A DNA stretch of 64,000 nt from positions 20,961 through 84,960 of the forward strand of contig CAIOTH010000113.1 of NCBI GenBank assembly GCA_903861145.1, read 5' to 3'. Both the position numbers and the translations under genes were made by a program. Below are positions 25,544 through 35,042 of this stretch, in pieces (within the stretch, counting starts at the first letter, position 1; each line of letters opens with the position of its first letter). Origin of the DNA: an uncultured Bacteroidota bacterium (GTDB lineage Bacteria; Bacteroidota; Bacteroidia; Chitinophagales; LD1). The notes below the pieces were generated by a model that saw only the letters and a program-made list of their open reading frames with translations, was not told the DNA's origin and did not search any database.

Positions 25544-28500
25544 TTATACTCCCAAAATTTTGTAATACGCCCTTATAAAAATTGCCTCTAGGTTTTTGTG
25601 GGGAGGCACATAGTCACCAAAGTACTGATTGTGGCCAAGTTTCTCACTCATTTTTCCCCAAAACTCATTCCAGTCAATGTCTTTTCCGCTTCGTATGTTT
25701 TCGTTCAGCGCATAAAGCATTACATCATTAACCGATTTTGTGCCCACCTGCTTGGTTGATATGATATGTGCATCGGGTGCGTTTTCAAGGGCTACAGATA
25801 TTTTATAAAATCCTCCGCACGAGCCTACAAACAACAGCCTTGTAGTAGCCGGTATCCTTTGTAAAGTTGATTCAGTATGAAAGCTATGCCCTCTATGCAC
25901 TACTACCGTAGGCACCAGGTTGTTGGCCTTAAAATAATCGTTAATAGCACTTACCCCGTTTTCTTCCGAGCCGGGTTTGTTAGCCAGAATTTCAACCTTT
26001 TTTTGCAGCCTGGAATAAATACGCACATAACTGTTTTTATCTTCTACACCCCAGGCGTTTTGGTTTTTATAGCTGTTCATAAAGTTGATAAATGAACTGC
26101 GGCCGTCATCATCATCGTAAAAAAACATTTGCTCGGCGCAAACATTGCCATCATTAAACAATGCAGTGGATGCCAGGGTATTAACCGGCGATATTTTAAA
26201 CTGTTGTGCTATTGACTTATACCAAGGAGCCTCAACCTTCGCGTTGCCCGATATCATACTCGAAAGCACACCGTAAATCGAAATGCCAAACTGGTCTCTG
26301 GCTGATTTTACGCGCTCATACTCCTTCTTAATACTTTCCTGCAAAACAGTCAATAATGAATTATCCCTCAGGTTCGAAATAGCTTCTGCCACAAGCACTA
26401 TCGATGACAGGTCATCCTTTTGGGCTTCAAGCTTGCTAACGTATGCCTGTAAAAGTTTCTCCTTTGCCACAGGCGAAAACTTGGTTAAAAACTCCTCCAG
26501 CGTACCATAGTTGGCGCAAAGCGAAATAAAATCCCTAAACTGGTTATAGTTAACGGCGCCCAAAAAAGCCTCTCCGTTATCCTTTGGCAGCTTTTGAATA
26601 AACCGGTTAAACAACCCCGTAAACGTTGAAGTAAAAACTTCATCCCTGCCGTACAGCATTAAAAAATAAAGGTCGGCCGAGCCAAAATTTTCTACCGACG
26701 AAAACGGCTGCTGCGCACCGGTGGCTATCTTCTCGTTTATTTCTCGTATAAACCTTAAGCTATAGTCGCGCATTTCGCGGTTAATGCTATACTTGCCTAT
26801 GTACTTGGGCCGCGATATTATTTTAACAACGGTACTAAAAAGCAAGTTGGGGTCGTTGCTTACAGTTATTGCTTCGGCGGTACTCATTTTGCCAGCTACA
26901 ATATCATCCAGCAAAAGCAATGGTTTACTTTGGTAGCCCAGGGTTGGGTTTATTTCAAATATCTTTTTTACAACCGGGTTTTGGCTGTATTGTAATATAT
27001 AGTTGTTAGCCTCGTGCGGGTTGTATAAATATCTCTTTATAGATACCGGTGCGTTAATAGCGCACTCTTCCAGTACTTTTTTGCAGAAAAATTTGCCCTT
27101 AAAGGCTCCTATTTTCTTTAATAACTCATCGGGCTCTTTTTGTGCAGCATATAGCAACACTTCCTCGGCATAATCCTTATTAATAAATGCCGGAATATTT
27201 TGGATAGTCTGTAGTATGTTCTTCTTCAATGCTACCACTGCCCTTGTGCGCTCATCCAAATTCACTTTAAACGATTCAATGGCTTCTGGTATGGGTACTG
27301 GAACTAAGTCCTTGTTAACCACCTCCGGCTCCTTGGTTTTTACAGGGGTTACCGGGGCCGGGGCAATATCCGGGGTTAATATTTCTTTCCGTGGTTTTTC
27401 GCTCACCAACACCGGCTCCTCTGTTGCTTTACGCGTATTAATAATCGGTGCAGATACCTGTACCGGTTCTTCTTTCTTTTGGTTTACCGGTTGCGATTGA
27501 ACTACCGTTGTCGGCTCTGGTTGTGGTACGGGTTTCTCTGTGGCTGGTTTTACCGGCTGGTTTATTACTGGAACAACCGCCACCTTTTGGTCGGCCGTTA
27601 CTTCGGCTTTTGTTTGCGGTGTCGTTGGTTTAATCGGCTCCGCCACCTGGGTTTTCATCTCGGGTACGGGTTGAATTTCCTTTTTCGCAACAGTCATTTC
27701 TGCCGCCGGTCTGGCTATGGTATCGTGTGTAACACTTGTTTCCGGTTTCACTTCAGTCGTTGAGGGTTTTACTGATGGCGGTTCAGGCGATACCACGTCG
27801 GGTGCAACAGCCTTAGGCGGCCGGGCTTGCACAATTCCCTTCAGGCTTTGGTCTTCGGGCTTGCCGTTCCCAATATCCGCCTGCCGGTTAAAATTCATAA
27901 ATGGCGGGGTAAGTGTTTCTTTGCGGGTGTAAGTGGTTAGGGCAAGCAAATACTCTTTCCTGTTATCATCAACCAGTGCCAGTAATTGATCAAGCACCTT
28001 GTTTTTGTAGCAAAAAATCACAAAATCCTTTAGCTTCTCTTTGTCCATATTGGCAATCATCACACTGCTAATAGTTGCACCCTTTGCTTTGGTGCGCAGT
28101 ATTTCGAAGAAGCCCGGAAAAGTTCTTGGCGTGGTTTCCTTAAACCCATAATTCAGTAACTGAAACATTTCTTCTGTTGAGTTTCTGCTGAATGCTTCGA
28201 AGTTGTAACCAGGCCCGGCAATAAGCGCATCCTGGTTTATTTTCCGCATTGTTTCAACACAATACATATCAATAAACCGGTTTGATGAATATGTTATGGG
28301 GGCATCGTATTTCATGCACAAGCCTACCTGCAAGCTAAACATCAGGTTGGGATGAATGCCAAATGAATCTGCAACCTGCATACTCATATTGTTCTTTACA
28401 ATTTCATCCAGCAACAAATAAGCACGTGACCTAAGCCCAAAACGGTCATAAATATCAAGCGACTTTTTTACGTACGGGTCTTTGCTCGTTCGCAACAAAT

Positions 28501-29134
28501 CGCTTACTGTATTGCCCGAGGTATAGTATCTTTTGGCCGATTCCGGGGCCAGTTTAGTAGCTTTCTCCAACACCCTAAGCGCAAATTTGCGGTCATCAAA
28601 CTCCTCGGCATATCTAAATACATCATCGGGGTTGTCGTTCATGTAGTCCACCAAAAAGTCTTCAGCAGCAATTTCGTTGGGTATTAACCTGGCGGCCTTA
28701 ATTGTAAAGTCCGAATAACGTTTAATGTTGTTCGTAAGGTCATCATTCTCATCCCACTCAATCATTACCGAAAAATAGCTCAGCACTGCCAGGTAAGTGC
28801 CCGATTTAAAGTAACTGTCGGAGTAATACCTGTTTACATTACTCAAAAACATTTGCAGCCTGTTTAGGTAAATGTTTCTTTTGTCCTTAGTTACCGGCTG
28901 GCGCATAATAAACGCAATTACGCTATCGGTCATGGCAAAAAAGCGGCTGTCGGCACTCTTAAAATCGTGGGCAATGCGGGTCTTTTCAAAGCTTATCCGC
29001 TTAAGCAAATTAATCCTCTCGTCTTCATACAAATCATAGGCCGATGAGTCGGGTGGGGTTAGCGTGGCGGCGCTTAAATCCTTTGCAAAAAGAAAAGCAA
29101 CAAACAGAAATAATATTTTCGGAACCGCCTTCAA
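25544..29134 (-). CDS. Large secreted paralogue with duplicated helical domain, Pro-rich linker and clan CD-like domain (paralogue B)
   Basis: 1196 residues from a TTG start. The signal peptide is residues 1-22. Helical domain 1 (about 40-400) contains KLAPESAKRYY. A Pro/Glu/Val-rich linker (about 405-640, with PVKPATEKP-like repeats) follows. Helical domain 2 (about 645-980) contains INAPVSIKRYL and LLLDDIVAG. The terminal alpha/beta domain has VVVHRGHSF (His1080, His1083) and LLFVGSCGGF (Cys1106), the same 26-residue spacing as in paralogue A. The last 550 residues align with most of paralogue A, so an internal duplication built domain 1. It is probably periplasmic or surface-located. The function is unknown and peptidase activity is inferred only. 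Confidence 0.8.
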   Translation of the reverse strand: MKAVPKILFLFVAFLFAKDLSAATLTPPDSSAYDLYEDERINLLKRISFEKTRIAHDFKSADSRFFAMTDSVIAFIMRQPVTKDKRNIYLNRLQMFLSNVNRYYSDSYFKSGTYLAVLSYFSVMIEWDENDDLTNNIKRYSDFTIKAARLIPNEIAAEDFLVDYMNDNPDDVFRYAEEFDDRKFALRVLEKATKLAPESAKRYYTSGNTVSDLLRTSKDPYVKKSLDIYDRFGLRSRAYLLLDEIVKNNMSMQVADSFGIHPNLMFSLQVGLCMKYDAPITYSSNRFIDMYCVETMRKINQDALIAGPGYNFEAFSRNSTEEMFQLLNYGFKETTPRTFPGFFEILRTKAKGATISSVMIANMDKEKLKDFVIFCYKNKVLDQLLALVDDNRKEYLLALTTYTRKETLTPPFMNFNRQADIGNGKPEDQSLKGIVQARPPKAVAPDVVSPEPPSVKPSTTEVKPETSVTHDTIARPAAEMTVAKKEIQPVPEMKTQVAEPIKPTTPQTKAEVTADQKVAVVPVINQPVKPATEKPVPQPEPTTVVQSQPVNQKKEEPVQVSAPIINTRKATEEPVLVSEKPRKEILTPDIAPAPVTPVKTKEPEVVNKDLVPVPIPEAIESFKVNLDERTRAVVALKKNILQTIQNIPAFINKDYAEEVLLYAAQKEPDELLKKIGAFKGKFFCKKVLEECAINAPVSIKRYLYNPHEANNYILQYSQNPVVKKIFEINPTLGYQSKPLLLLDDIVAGKMSTAEAITVSNDPNLLFSTVVKIISRPKYIGKYSINREMRDYSLRFIREINEKIATGAQQPFSSVENFGSADLYFLMLYGRDEVFTSTFTGLFNRFIQKLPKDNGEAFLGAVNYNQFRDFISLCANYGTLEEFLTKFSPVAKEKLLQAYVSKLEAQKDDLSSIVLVAEAISNLRDNSLLTVLQESIKKEYERVKSARDQFGISIYGVLSSMISGNAKVEAPWYKSIAQQFKISPVNTLASTALFNDGNVCAEQMFFYDDDDGRSSFINFMNSYKNQNAWGVEDKNSYVRIYSRLQKKVEILANKPGSEENGVSAINDYFKANNLVPTVVVHRGHSFHTESTLQRIPATTRLLFVGSCGGFYKISVALENAPDAHIISTKQVGTKSVNDVMLYALNENIRSGKDIDWNEFWGKMSEKLGHNQYFGDYVPPHKNLEAIFIRAYYKILGV

Positions 29135-29236
29135 TGTTTTAGTAAACGTAAATTTGTACTTATTGTTTAGCTTGTAGCCCGTAAAGATTGGGTTATATAA
29201 TCGTTAAAACTCATTATTCAACTTAAAGTATTTCAC

Positions 29237-29734
29237 ATGAAAAATACACGTGTCCTTTTTTCTGCTTTAGCAGTTATAATGCTTTTTACCGCATGCAATC
29301 AAAAAGCCAAACGCGCAAAGGAGTATCACGATAACTTGCTACACTCCGTACAGGTGGTAATTGATAGCTCGCTGGAGTATGGCGATGCCATACAAAGCCA
29401 CGATAAAGACCGTGCATTAAGGGCCCAGCAGCAATACTCAAGTTTGGTAGATAAAACAATTGAGAAGATCAATACCACCGGAAATTTTGATGATGATACC
29501 CTCCTAAAACATTACTCGCTCGAACTTTTAGGCTTTTATCGCACCTCGCTCGACAAGGATTTTACCCCTTTTTTGAATGGACTTAAATCGAATGAGCTTT
29601 CGGAACAGGAAAGTATGATTGCCGATTCGCTGTACAGCAAACTCACCATGACCGAAAACAACTATTGGGAAAGATTTGATTGGGCTGAGAAGAAATTCTC
29701 GAAACAATATGAGTTAAGCAAGCTGGAAAAGTAG
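29237..29734 (+). CDS. Small predicted lipoprotein, helical
   Basis: 165 residues with signal sequence and lipobox FTAC (Cys20). The mature part is charged and alpha-helical, with heptad-like stretches (AKEYHDNLLHSVQVVIDSS and NNYWERFDWAEKKFSKQYEL). Similar small lipoproteins are common in Bacteroidota and have no assigned role. It is transcribed divergently from the clan CD-like pair across a 102-base gap, so they may share a regulatory region. It is convergent with the response-regulator gene. Confidence 0.75.
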   Translation: MKNTRVLFSALAVIMLFTACNQKAKRAKEYHDNLLHSVQVVIDSSLEYGDAIQSHDKDRALRAQQQYSSLVDKTIEKINTTGNFDDDTLLKHYSLELLGFYRTSLDKDFTPFLNGLKSNELSEQESMIADSLYSKLTMTENNYWERFDWAEKKFSKQYELSKLEK

Positions 29735-29738
29735 GCTA

Positions 29739-30419
29739 TTAAGCATCAAACTTATAGCCAATACCTTTAATGGTTTTAAAATATTCGTCGCCTATTTTTT
29801 CGCGTAATTTGCGAATGTGTACATCAATCGTTCTATCGCCTACAATAGTATCATTGCCCCAAACGCGGCTCAATATTTCCTCGCGCTTAAAAACCCTTCC
29901 CGGCTTTGAGGCCAGCAGGTTCATTAATTCGAACTCTTTACGCGGCAGGCTTATTTCTCTACCTGCTTTTAATACCAGGTAGCGTTCACGGTCAATTTCA
30001 ATGTCGCCAATGTTTAGTTTGGTGCCGCTTTCGCTGGTTTCAAGCCTGCGTAACAGGGCACGAATCCGGCTAATAAAAACACGCGGTTTAATTGGCTTGG
30101 TTATATAATCATCAGCCCCAACTTCAAAGCCCGCTATTTGCGAGTAATCCTCATCTCGTGCGGTAAGAAAAGTAATAAGTGTGTTTTTAAACTCGGGCAT
30201 AGCGCGCAATTCACGGCAAGTTTCAATACCATCAAGCTTAGGCATCATCAGGTCAAGAATAATCAGGTGCGGGCTTACTTTTTTAGCAAGTTGTATGGCT
30301 TCCACTCCGTCTCTTGCAGTATAAACCCAAAAGCCTTCTTTTTCAAGATTATACTTCATAAAATCAAGTACATCAACCTCATCATCAACCAATAAAATCT
30401 TTACGTCAGTTACCTCCAT
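29739..30419 (-). CDS. OmpR/PhoB-type response regulator
   Basis: 226 residues. The receiver domain (about 6-120) has the acidic pocket VDDE (11-14), phosphorylation site Asp56 (LIILDLMMP), Thr86 and Lys108. The C-terminal winged-helix domain (about 130-224) ends with DRTIDVHIRKLREKIG and the IKGIGYKF wing. It should bind DNA when phosphorylated. No sensor kinase lies next to it, so its partner is encoded elsewhere. Confidence 0.93.
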   Translation of the reverse strand: MEVTDVKILLVDDEVDVLDFMKYNLEKEGFWVYTARDGVEAIQLAKKVSPHLIILDLMMPKLDGIETCRELRAMPEFKNTLITFLTARDEDYSQIAGFEVGADDYITKPIKPRVFISRIRALLRRLETSESGTKLNIGDIEIDRERYLVLKAGREISLPRKEFELMNLLASKPGRVFKREEILSRVWGNDTIVGDRTIDVHIRKLREKIGDEYFKTIKGIGYKFDA

Positions 30420-30668
30420 GTAAACTTTAATTTGATGCGAAGGTATGATTGCTGTGTTAAGCTAAAGTTATACAAAACTTAAGCTTCGTTACGTTTTAAT
30501 CATTATACCCTTGCTTTTTAGGCCCTTCGGAATGTTACCCAAAGGTATATTTATATCGAATTGAAACAGCACAATTAACTTAAATCCGGTTTTCAATTGA
30601 AACTCAAACAAGGAAACAGCCTTTGACTTATTGAACAACAACCTCTGTGGCAAAAATTAATTAAAACA

Positions 30669-30680
30669 GCCCGGAAGGGC
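30669..30680 (-). terminator. Weak hairpin after the SGNH-like gene
   Basis: GCCC and GGGC arms around a GGAA/TTCC loop, followed on the minus strand by a T-rich stretch. It is short and could be chance, but its position just beyond the stop at 30684 fits a terminator. Confidence 0.35.
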
Positions 30681-30683
30681 GAC

Positions 30684-31592
30684 TTATAACAGTTTATTAA
30701 TCTTCGAAATCATATTCGCGGTTTCCTGCTGCTGGCCACACAAATTAAGGTGATACCATTGATCGTAAAACAATGTTGAATCCATCAAAAATGGATCATT
30801 AAGCATGGTTATGGACTTAAAGGTAGATTTAATTTTCACGAGGCCCTTCAAACTTACCCTGTTCTCGGCGATATCAGGTATTGGGGTAAACAGAATAAAT
30901 ATTTTTTGCTTTTCGCTTCTTAAAGAGTTAACAAATTTCAAATCATCTGCGGTATAGACTACATCTTTAATAATGTGCTTTTCTATTTCAAATTTTTCGT
31001 TGCAATTAGAGTACGTGGTTGAATGCGTATTTAGCGAGTCCATGACCCTGTCCCTGTCTGTATGAGCGATATAATCGCGCGGCAAAAACGGTGTGCGATA
31101 CTTGCTTATTGAGTCGTAATAACTGTTCCAATTAAAGAAAATGAGCTTGGGGTTATGAATAATTACATTTTTGCTATAGGCATAACAACCCACACATAAA
31201 AAGTGGTACCGGCTTTCGTTTACAAAAGTTGACCTTACCAAAATATTATACGGTACATATAAAATTATCTCATCATAATTTTTTGTAAGATTTTGATCAT
31301 TTAAAAATTGAAGAAATGATGAGTTTTCGCTACCTGAAAAATACAGGAAATCTACATCCGCATTAGCTTCCTTTTGCACCTTCTTGAAATCAATGTTATG
31401 CTGTAGATTAGAACACCCTATCACAACCACCTTTTTCGAGTGTCTTCGTTCCGCAGAAATTAATTTAACCGAACCGTAGGTTGGGCTATAATACCTGGTG
31501 TATAATCTATACAGCCCAAAGGCAGGCAGGCCTATATTAATAAGCACAACTGCTAACAATGGTATTGATATTTTAAAGAAAAACTTTCTCAT
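30684..31592 (-). CDS. SGNH-like membrane-anchored protein, partner of the MBOAT acyltransferase
   Basis: 302 residues with one N-terminal membrane anchor (residues 8-30). A possible SGNH nucleophile block follows strand one: VVVIGCSNLQHN (Ser61, Asn62). A C-terminal FYDQWYHLN supplies an Asp277...His281 pair, as in block V of SGNH/DltD/AlgJ-type proteins. The gene overlaps the MBOAT gene by one base (TAATG), the usual pairing in which the MBOAT passes an acyl group across the membrane and the SGNH-like protein transfers it to an extracellular polymer. Overall similarity to AlgJ or DltD is weak, so the role rests on motif positions and context. Confidence 0.65.
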   Translation of the reverse strand: MRKFFFKISIPLLAVVLINIGLPAFGLYRLYTRYYSPTYGSVKLISAERRHSKKVVVIGCSNLQHNIDFKKVQKEANADVDFLYFSGSENSSFLQFLNDQNLTKNYDEIILYVPYNILVRSTFVNESRYHFLCVGCYAYSKNVIIHNPKLIFFNWNSYYDSISKYRTPFLPRDYIAHTDRDRVMDSLNTHSTTYSNCNEKFEIEKHIIKDVVYTADDLKFVNSLRSEKQKIFILFTPIPDIAENRVSLKGLVKIKSTFKSITMLNDPFLMDSTLFYDQWYHLNLCGQQQETANMISKINKLL

Positions 31593-33052
31593 TAAAATTG
31601 GAAATATATAAATGTCTGAACTTTCCTTTCAATGCGGTTTTGATAAAGTTTCATAAAACAGCATTGCATAACACATACGTAAATTATCAGTCTAAAGGCA
31701 TAAGGGATTTTAGGCATTCTTATTTTCCGTTCATCTCTTCTTAACCACCAGTCTATTATCAATAAAAGGGTAATTAAAAAAAATGCCCAATAACATGAAG
31801 GCGAAAGCTGAAATTGTCCAAAAGGGTGAAAAATTCCCGTTACAATTCGCTTAATGTAATCCAAGGCAATTCGCACGCCGTGCGCTCTAAAAAATATCCA
31901 GGCAAATGTAACAAACACAAAGGTTGATGCCATTTGCACAAGTTCCTTAATGGTAGGATATTTTCTGTTTTGCGCAACTATTTCCGACCCATATTTTCTG
32001 TTCCGATTTAATAGCAGCAACGGAAGAAATCCGCATGCATGAATAAATCCCCATGCAATGAAGCTCCAACTTGCCCCATGCCAAAAGCCGCTTACAATAA
32101 AAATGATAAACGTATTTCGCACGGCAGTCAGCTTACTACCCCTTGAACCTCCCAAAGGGATATACAGGTAATCCCGGAACCAGGATGACAGGGATATGTG
32201 CCAGCGCCGCCAAAATTCGGCAATGTCACGAGAAAAATAGGGGTATTTAAAGTTACTCAGCAATTCAAATCCAAACAACTTAGCCGTACCCAAGGCAATG
32301 TCTGAATAACCGCTAAAATCTCCGTATATCTGAAAACTGAAGGCAAATGCCCCAACAATAAGCATTAGGGCATTTTGAGATTGATAGTGCTCAAAAACGG
32401 AATCTGCCGTTACGGCCAGTCCATCGGCAATCACCATTTTTTTAAACAGGCCCCACAGAATCAAGCGACAACCATCGGCTGCGTCATCATAATTAAAGTT
32501 TCGCTTGCGCTGCACCTGGGGCAGCAAATGATGTGCCCTTTCAATTGGCCCTGCCACCAAAAGTGGGAAAAAGCTTACAAATACGGCGTAATCAATAAAT
32601 TCAGTTATCGGTTTTTGTCTGTTTCGATAAATATCAAAAACGTAAGACATGCCATGGAAGGTATAAAACGAAATACCTATTGGCAAGGCAATATGAAGCA
32701 AAACCGCATCGGCGTGCAGCCCGAACCCCTGCAACCCGTGTTGCAATTGTAATGCAAAGAAATTATAATATTTGAACACCCCTAAAATCCCCAGGTTATT
32801 CACAATGCCTAGCAACAAAAAAAAGCGCGCCTTTTTTCTGTTCGGTGAGGCTACGCCGAATCCATAGGCATAATCGAGAAAAGTGCTTAATGCCAAAAGT
32901 CCAAGAAACTTATAACTCCACCAACCATAAAAAAAATAACTGGCCGCAAGAATTAATAAATTCTGAATTCGTAAAGTTCGGTTAAACACAAGCCAATAAA
33001 GGCAGAATACGATTGGCAGGAATACGAAAAACTCGATTGAATTAAATAGCAT
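31592..33052 (-). CDS. MBOAT-family O-acyltransferase (AlgI/DltB-like)
   Basis: 486 residues with 10 or more membrane segments. The AlgI signatures are clear: FYTFHGMSYVFDIYR, VAGPIERA, YGDFSGYSDIALG, AEFWRRWHISLSSWFRDYLY (His285) and VSGFWHGASW with the catalytic His325. It takes an acyl group, often acetyl, from a cytoplasmic donor and moves it across the inner membrane for attachment to polysaccharide. Translationally coupled to the downstream SGNH-like gene. It probably acetylates the exopolysaccharide made by the adjoining locus. Confidence 0.9.
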   Translation of the reverse strand: MLFNSIEFFVFLPIVFCLYWLVFNRTLRIQNLLILAASYFFYGWWSYKFLGLLALSTFLDYAYGFGVASPNRKKARFFLLLGIVNNLGILGVFKYYNFFALQLQHGLQGFGLHADAVLLHIALPIGISFYTFHGMSYVFDIYRNRQKPITEFIDYAVFVSFFPLLVAGPIERAHHLLPQVQRKRNFNYDDAADGCRLILWGLFKKMVIADGLAVTADSVFEHYQSQNALMLIVGAFAFSFQIYGDFSGYSDIALGTAKLFGFELLSNFKYPYFSRDIAEFWRRWHISLSSWFRDYLYIPLGGSRGSKLTAVRNTFIIFIVSGFWHGASWSFIAWGFIHACGFLPLLLLNRNRKYGSEIVAQNRKYPTIKELVQMASTFVFVTFAWIFFRAHGVRIALDYIKRIVTGIFHPFGQFQLSPSCYWAFFLITLLLIIDWWLRRDERKIRMPKIPYAFRLIIYVCVMQCCFMKLYQNRIERKVQTFIYFQF

Positions 33053-33268
33053 TTATAAACAACTTATTATGGTTTTCGTATCTGTTAACCATAAATCAAA
33101 TGGCAACAATCCTTCTTTTGCACCCAACAAATAATACTGTTGGCAAAGCAGCTGAAAATTCACGGGCTTTGCAAATCAACCCGGTTCTTAATGGACTTTA
33201 AGTGCGCTGCGTCTTCGGGCTAAATATTGCCGAAGATAACCAGGCGACAGTTATGTACTGGTCCGCAA

Positions 33269-33757
33269 TTAAACCACTTTATTGGCACAACAGCTGGCCG
33301 CATGCGCATCGGGTTTAGCCTTAAAGGTAAAGCCCATAGATAGAATATACCCCATGGCCTCAGTAAGCGCCGTATTCGACCCAAAACGAGGATTGGTATT
33401 AATATCCGCATGCACCTCCAATTCTGTTCCGTATTTATCAAACAACGGACATAAATGGTAAGCAATGTCTATAGAGCGTGAAACCTCAATAAGCAGGCGT
33501 TCTTTAAGGCTCATCTTGTTTCGGGTTTTATCGTTATTAATAAACATAAAACCCCCTCTGCCTTTTCGTAACAGAACAATTACCGTGGCAAATTCCGTTT
33601 CAAGCCCCCTTACCTGCGAATCTGTGCCTATGCAAACCTTAATCTGGTTGCCTAGTTCCCTTTCATTAATAAGTGCATTTTCAACAGCTGTAATGATGGG
33701 CCGTTCTATTCTGGTTCCATCTAATTTTCGCCATTTCGACTGAAGTATTGGTTCCAT
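33269..33757 (-). CDS. YkuK-like (DUF458) RNase H-fold protein
   Basis: 162 residues from ATG 33757 (MEPILQSKWRKLDGTRIERP). A longer frame to 33790 adds 11 unlikely residues. Recognisable YkuK-family features are VCIGTDSQVRG with a conserved Asp, FATVIVLLRKGRGG, and LEVHADINTNPRFGSN with a second acidic group, consistent with an RNase H-like metal site. The biological role of this family is not established. It sits between exopolysaccharide genes without obvious connection. Confidence 0.75.
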   Translation of the reverse strand: MEPILQSKWRKLDGTRIERPIITAVENALINERELGNQIKVCIGTDSQVRGLETEFATVIVLLRKGRGGFMFINNDKTRNKMSLKERLLIEVSRSIDIAYHLCPLFDKYGTELEVHADINTNPRFGSNTALTEAMGYILSMGFTFKAKPDAHAASCCANKVV

Positions 33758-33844
33758 ATAAGTTGTTTGGTTTACTAAAAATAGCAACAACTTTTACTCG
33801 CTCATGGGTTTTTTAAATTTCAATTTTCAACATTTATTATGCAC

Positions 33845-33862
33845 ATGTACACCCTTGTACAT
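33845..33862. repeat. Inverted repeat ATGTACA-N4-TGTACAT
   Basis: Seven-base perfect arms with a four-base spacer in the 136-base gap upstream of the YkuK-like gene and downstream of the WecA-like gene. It could be a regulator site or a small hairpin. Nothing else supports either role. Confidence 0.35.
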
Positions 33863-33893
33863 CATAACTCCTGAAAATGGATGGCGGTTGAAA

Positions 33894-35036
33894 CTAAAAC
33901 GAGGCCTGGGTTTTGGCGGCGGCGACCTTTTCCCTAAGTTTTATGGTGTGCTTTTTGGCACCTAAGTTGTATAGCAGTTGAAACAATAAAAACACCACTG
34001 CAAAATATACAAAAGCTAAAAATGTTACCCATCCTGTCCACTCTATTACATTCAGCACCAACAACAACACTAGTGGAAGTGAAGCAAGCGAAGTAAAAAT
34101 GAGAGTAAGAGCCACCATTTTATCCGACAATCCAAGATAAGCAAGATGATGTGTTATATGGTCTTTGCCACCTACAAAAGGCGACTGGCGCCGCATTATT
34201 CTGCGTATAGTAACAGTGGTTGTATCTATTAACGGAATAATAAACAACAGCATCGGCACTACAAATTGCTTAAACTGTATAAACCCGGTTACCACTCCCT
34301 GCTCTTTAAAGTTCCAAAAGAAAAGTATACTGGTAGACGCGAAAAACACGCCTAAAAACTGGCTACCGGTATCCCCCATAATAATGCGCGAAGGGTGCCA
34401 GTTAAAAAACAAAAATCCCGATAGCGCACCCAACACACCAACCAGCATTACCAGGTAAAATGTACTTAAGGCCGGTCCGCTAAGTGCAATTATTGCTATT
34501 AAACCAATAATAATGCACATGGAAATGGTAGTGGTAATGGCGTCCATATTGTCAAGCATATTAATTGAGTTCATCAACCCTATTACCCAAACAATGGTAA
34601 CAATAAAATCAACGGCCTGATTACCTGAAATTTTGATATACACATCCGAAATGATGAGTATAAATGCGCAGCTTAACTGTAAAATAAATTTAGCTAACGG
34701 ATTGGTATTATAAGCGTCATCGGCCAAACCCAAAATAAAGCCCAGGCTTGTTGAAGCAATAATGCCTATCAGGTGTTTATCAAGCAAGTAGTCGGTTTGA
34801 CGAGGCAAGGTGCCAATTACCGAAATGGAGATAAGAAAAACGATAAAGAATGAAATACCACCAATCGCTGGCTTTATGTTACTCGACCAACGCACCTGGT
34901 TCATCTCACCATCATTTCGGGCTCCTAAATTGAATGAGAATTTCAAAAAAAGCCAGTTAATCAGAAACGAAAAGAAACCACTAATCAAAAAGAAAAGCGC
35001 CAGGAACGTAATTAAATATTGTTGATCAATAATCAT
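33894..35036 (-). CDS. WecA/MraY-like polyprenyl-phosphate sugar-1-phosphate transferase
   Basis: 380 residues with about 11 membrane segments. The family motifs are seen in order: ILGLADDAYNTNP (Asp-Asp Mg site), NSINMLDNMDAIT (in place of the usual NxxDGxDG), IIMGDTGSQFLG, and GGKDHITHHL (HxxHH-type). It starts lipid-linked repeat-unit synthesis by placing a sugar-1-phosphate on undecaprenyl phosphate. It lies 6 bases after the Wzc-like gene, so it is in the export operon. The G-to-N and G-to-A changes in the third motif are a variant seen in some WecA-like subgroups and may affect substrate choice. Confidence 0.88.
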   Translation of the reverse strand: MIIDQQYLITFLALFFLISGFFSFLINWLFLKFSFNLGARNDGEMNQVRWSSNIKPAIGGISFFIVFLISISVIGTLPRQTDYLLDKHLIGIIASTSLGFILGLADDAYNTNPLAKFILQLSCAFILIISDVYIKISGNQAVDFIVTIVWVIGLMNSINMLDNMDAITTTISMCIIIGLIAIIALSGPALSTFYLVMLVGVLGALSGFLFFNWHPSRIIMGDTGSQFLGVFFASTSILFFWNFKEQGVVTGFIQFKQFVVPMLLFIIPLIDTTTVTIRRIMRRQSPFVGGKDHITHHLAYLGLSDKMVALTLIFTSLASLPLVLLLVLNVIEWTGWVTFLAFVYFAVVFLLFQLLYNLGAKKHTIKLREKVAAAKTQASF

Positions 35037-35042
35037 GCTCTG

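Noticed and set aside
27216..27932. Long open frames on the plus strand opposite the Pro-rich linker
   Set aside because: They mirror the low-complexity Pro/Glu/Val coding of the minus-strand gene and have no recognisable domain or start context.
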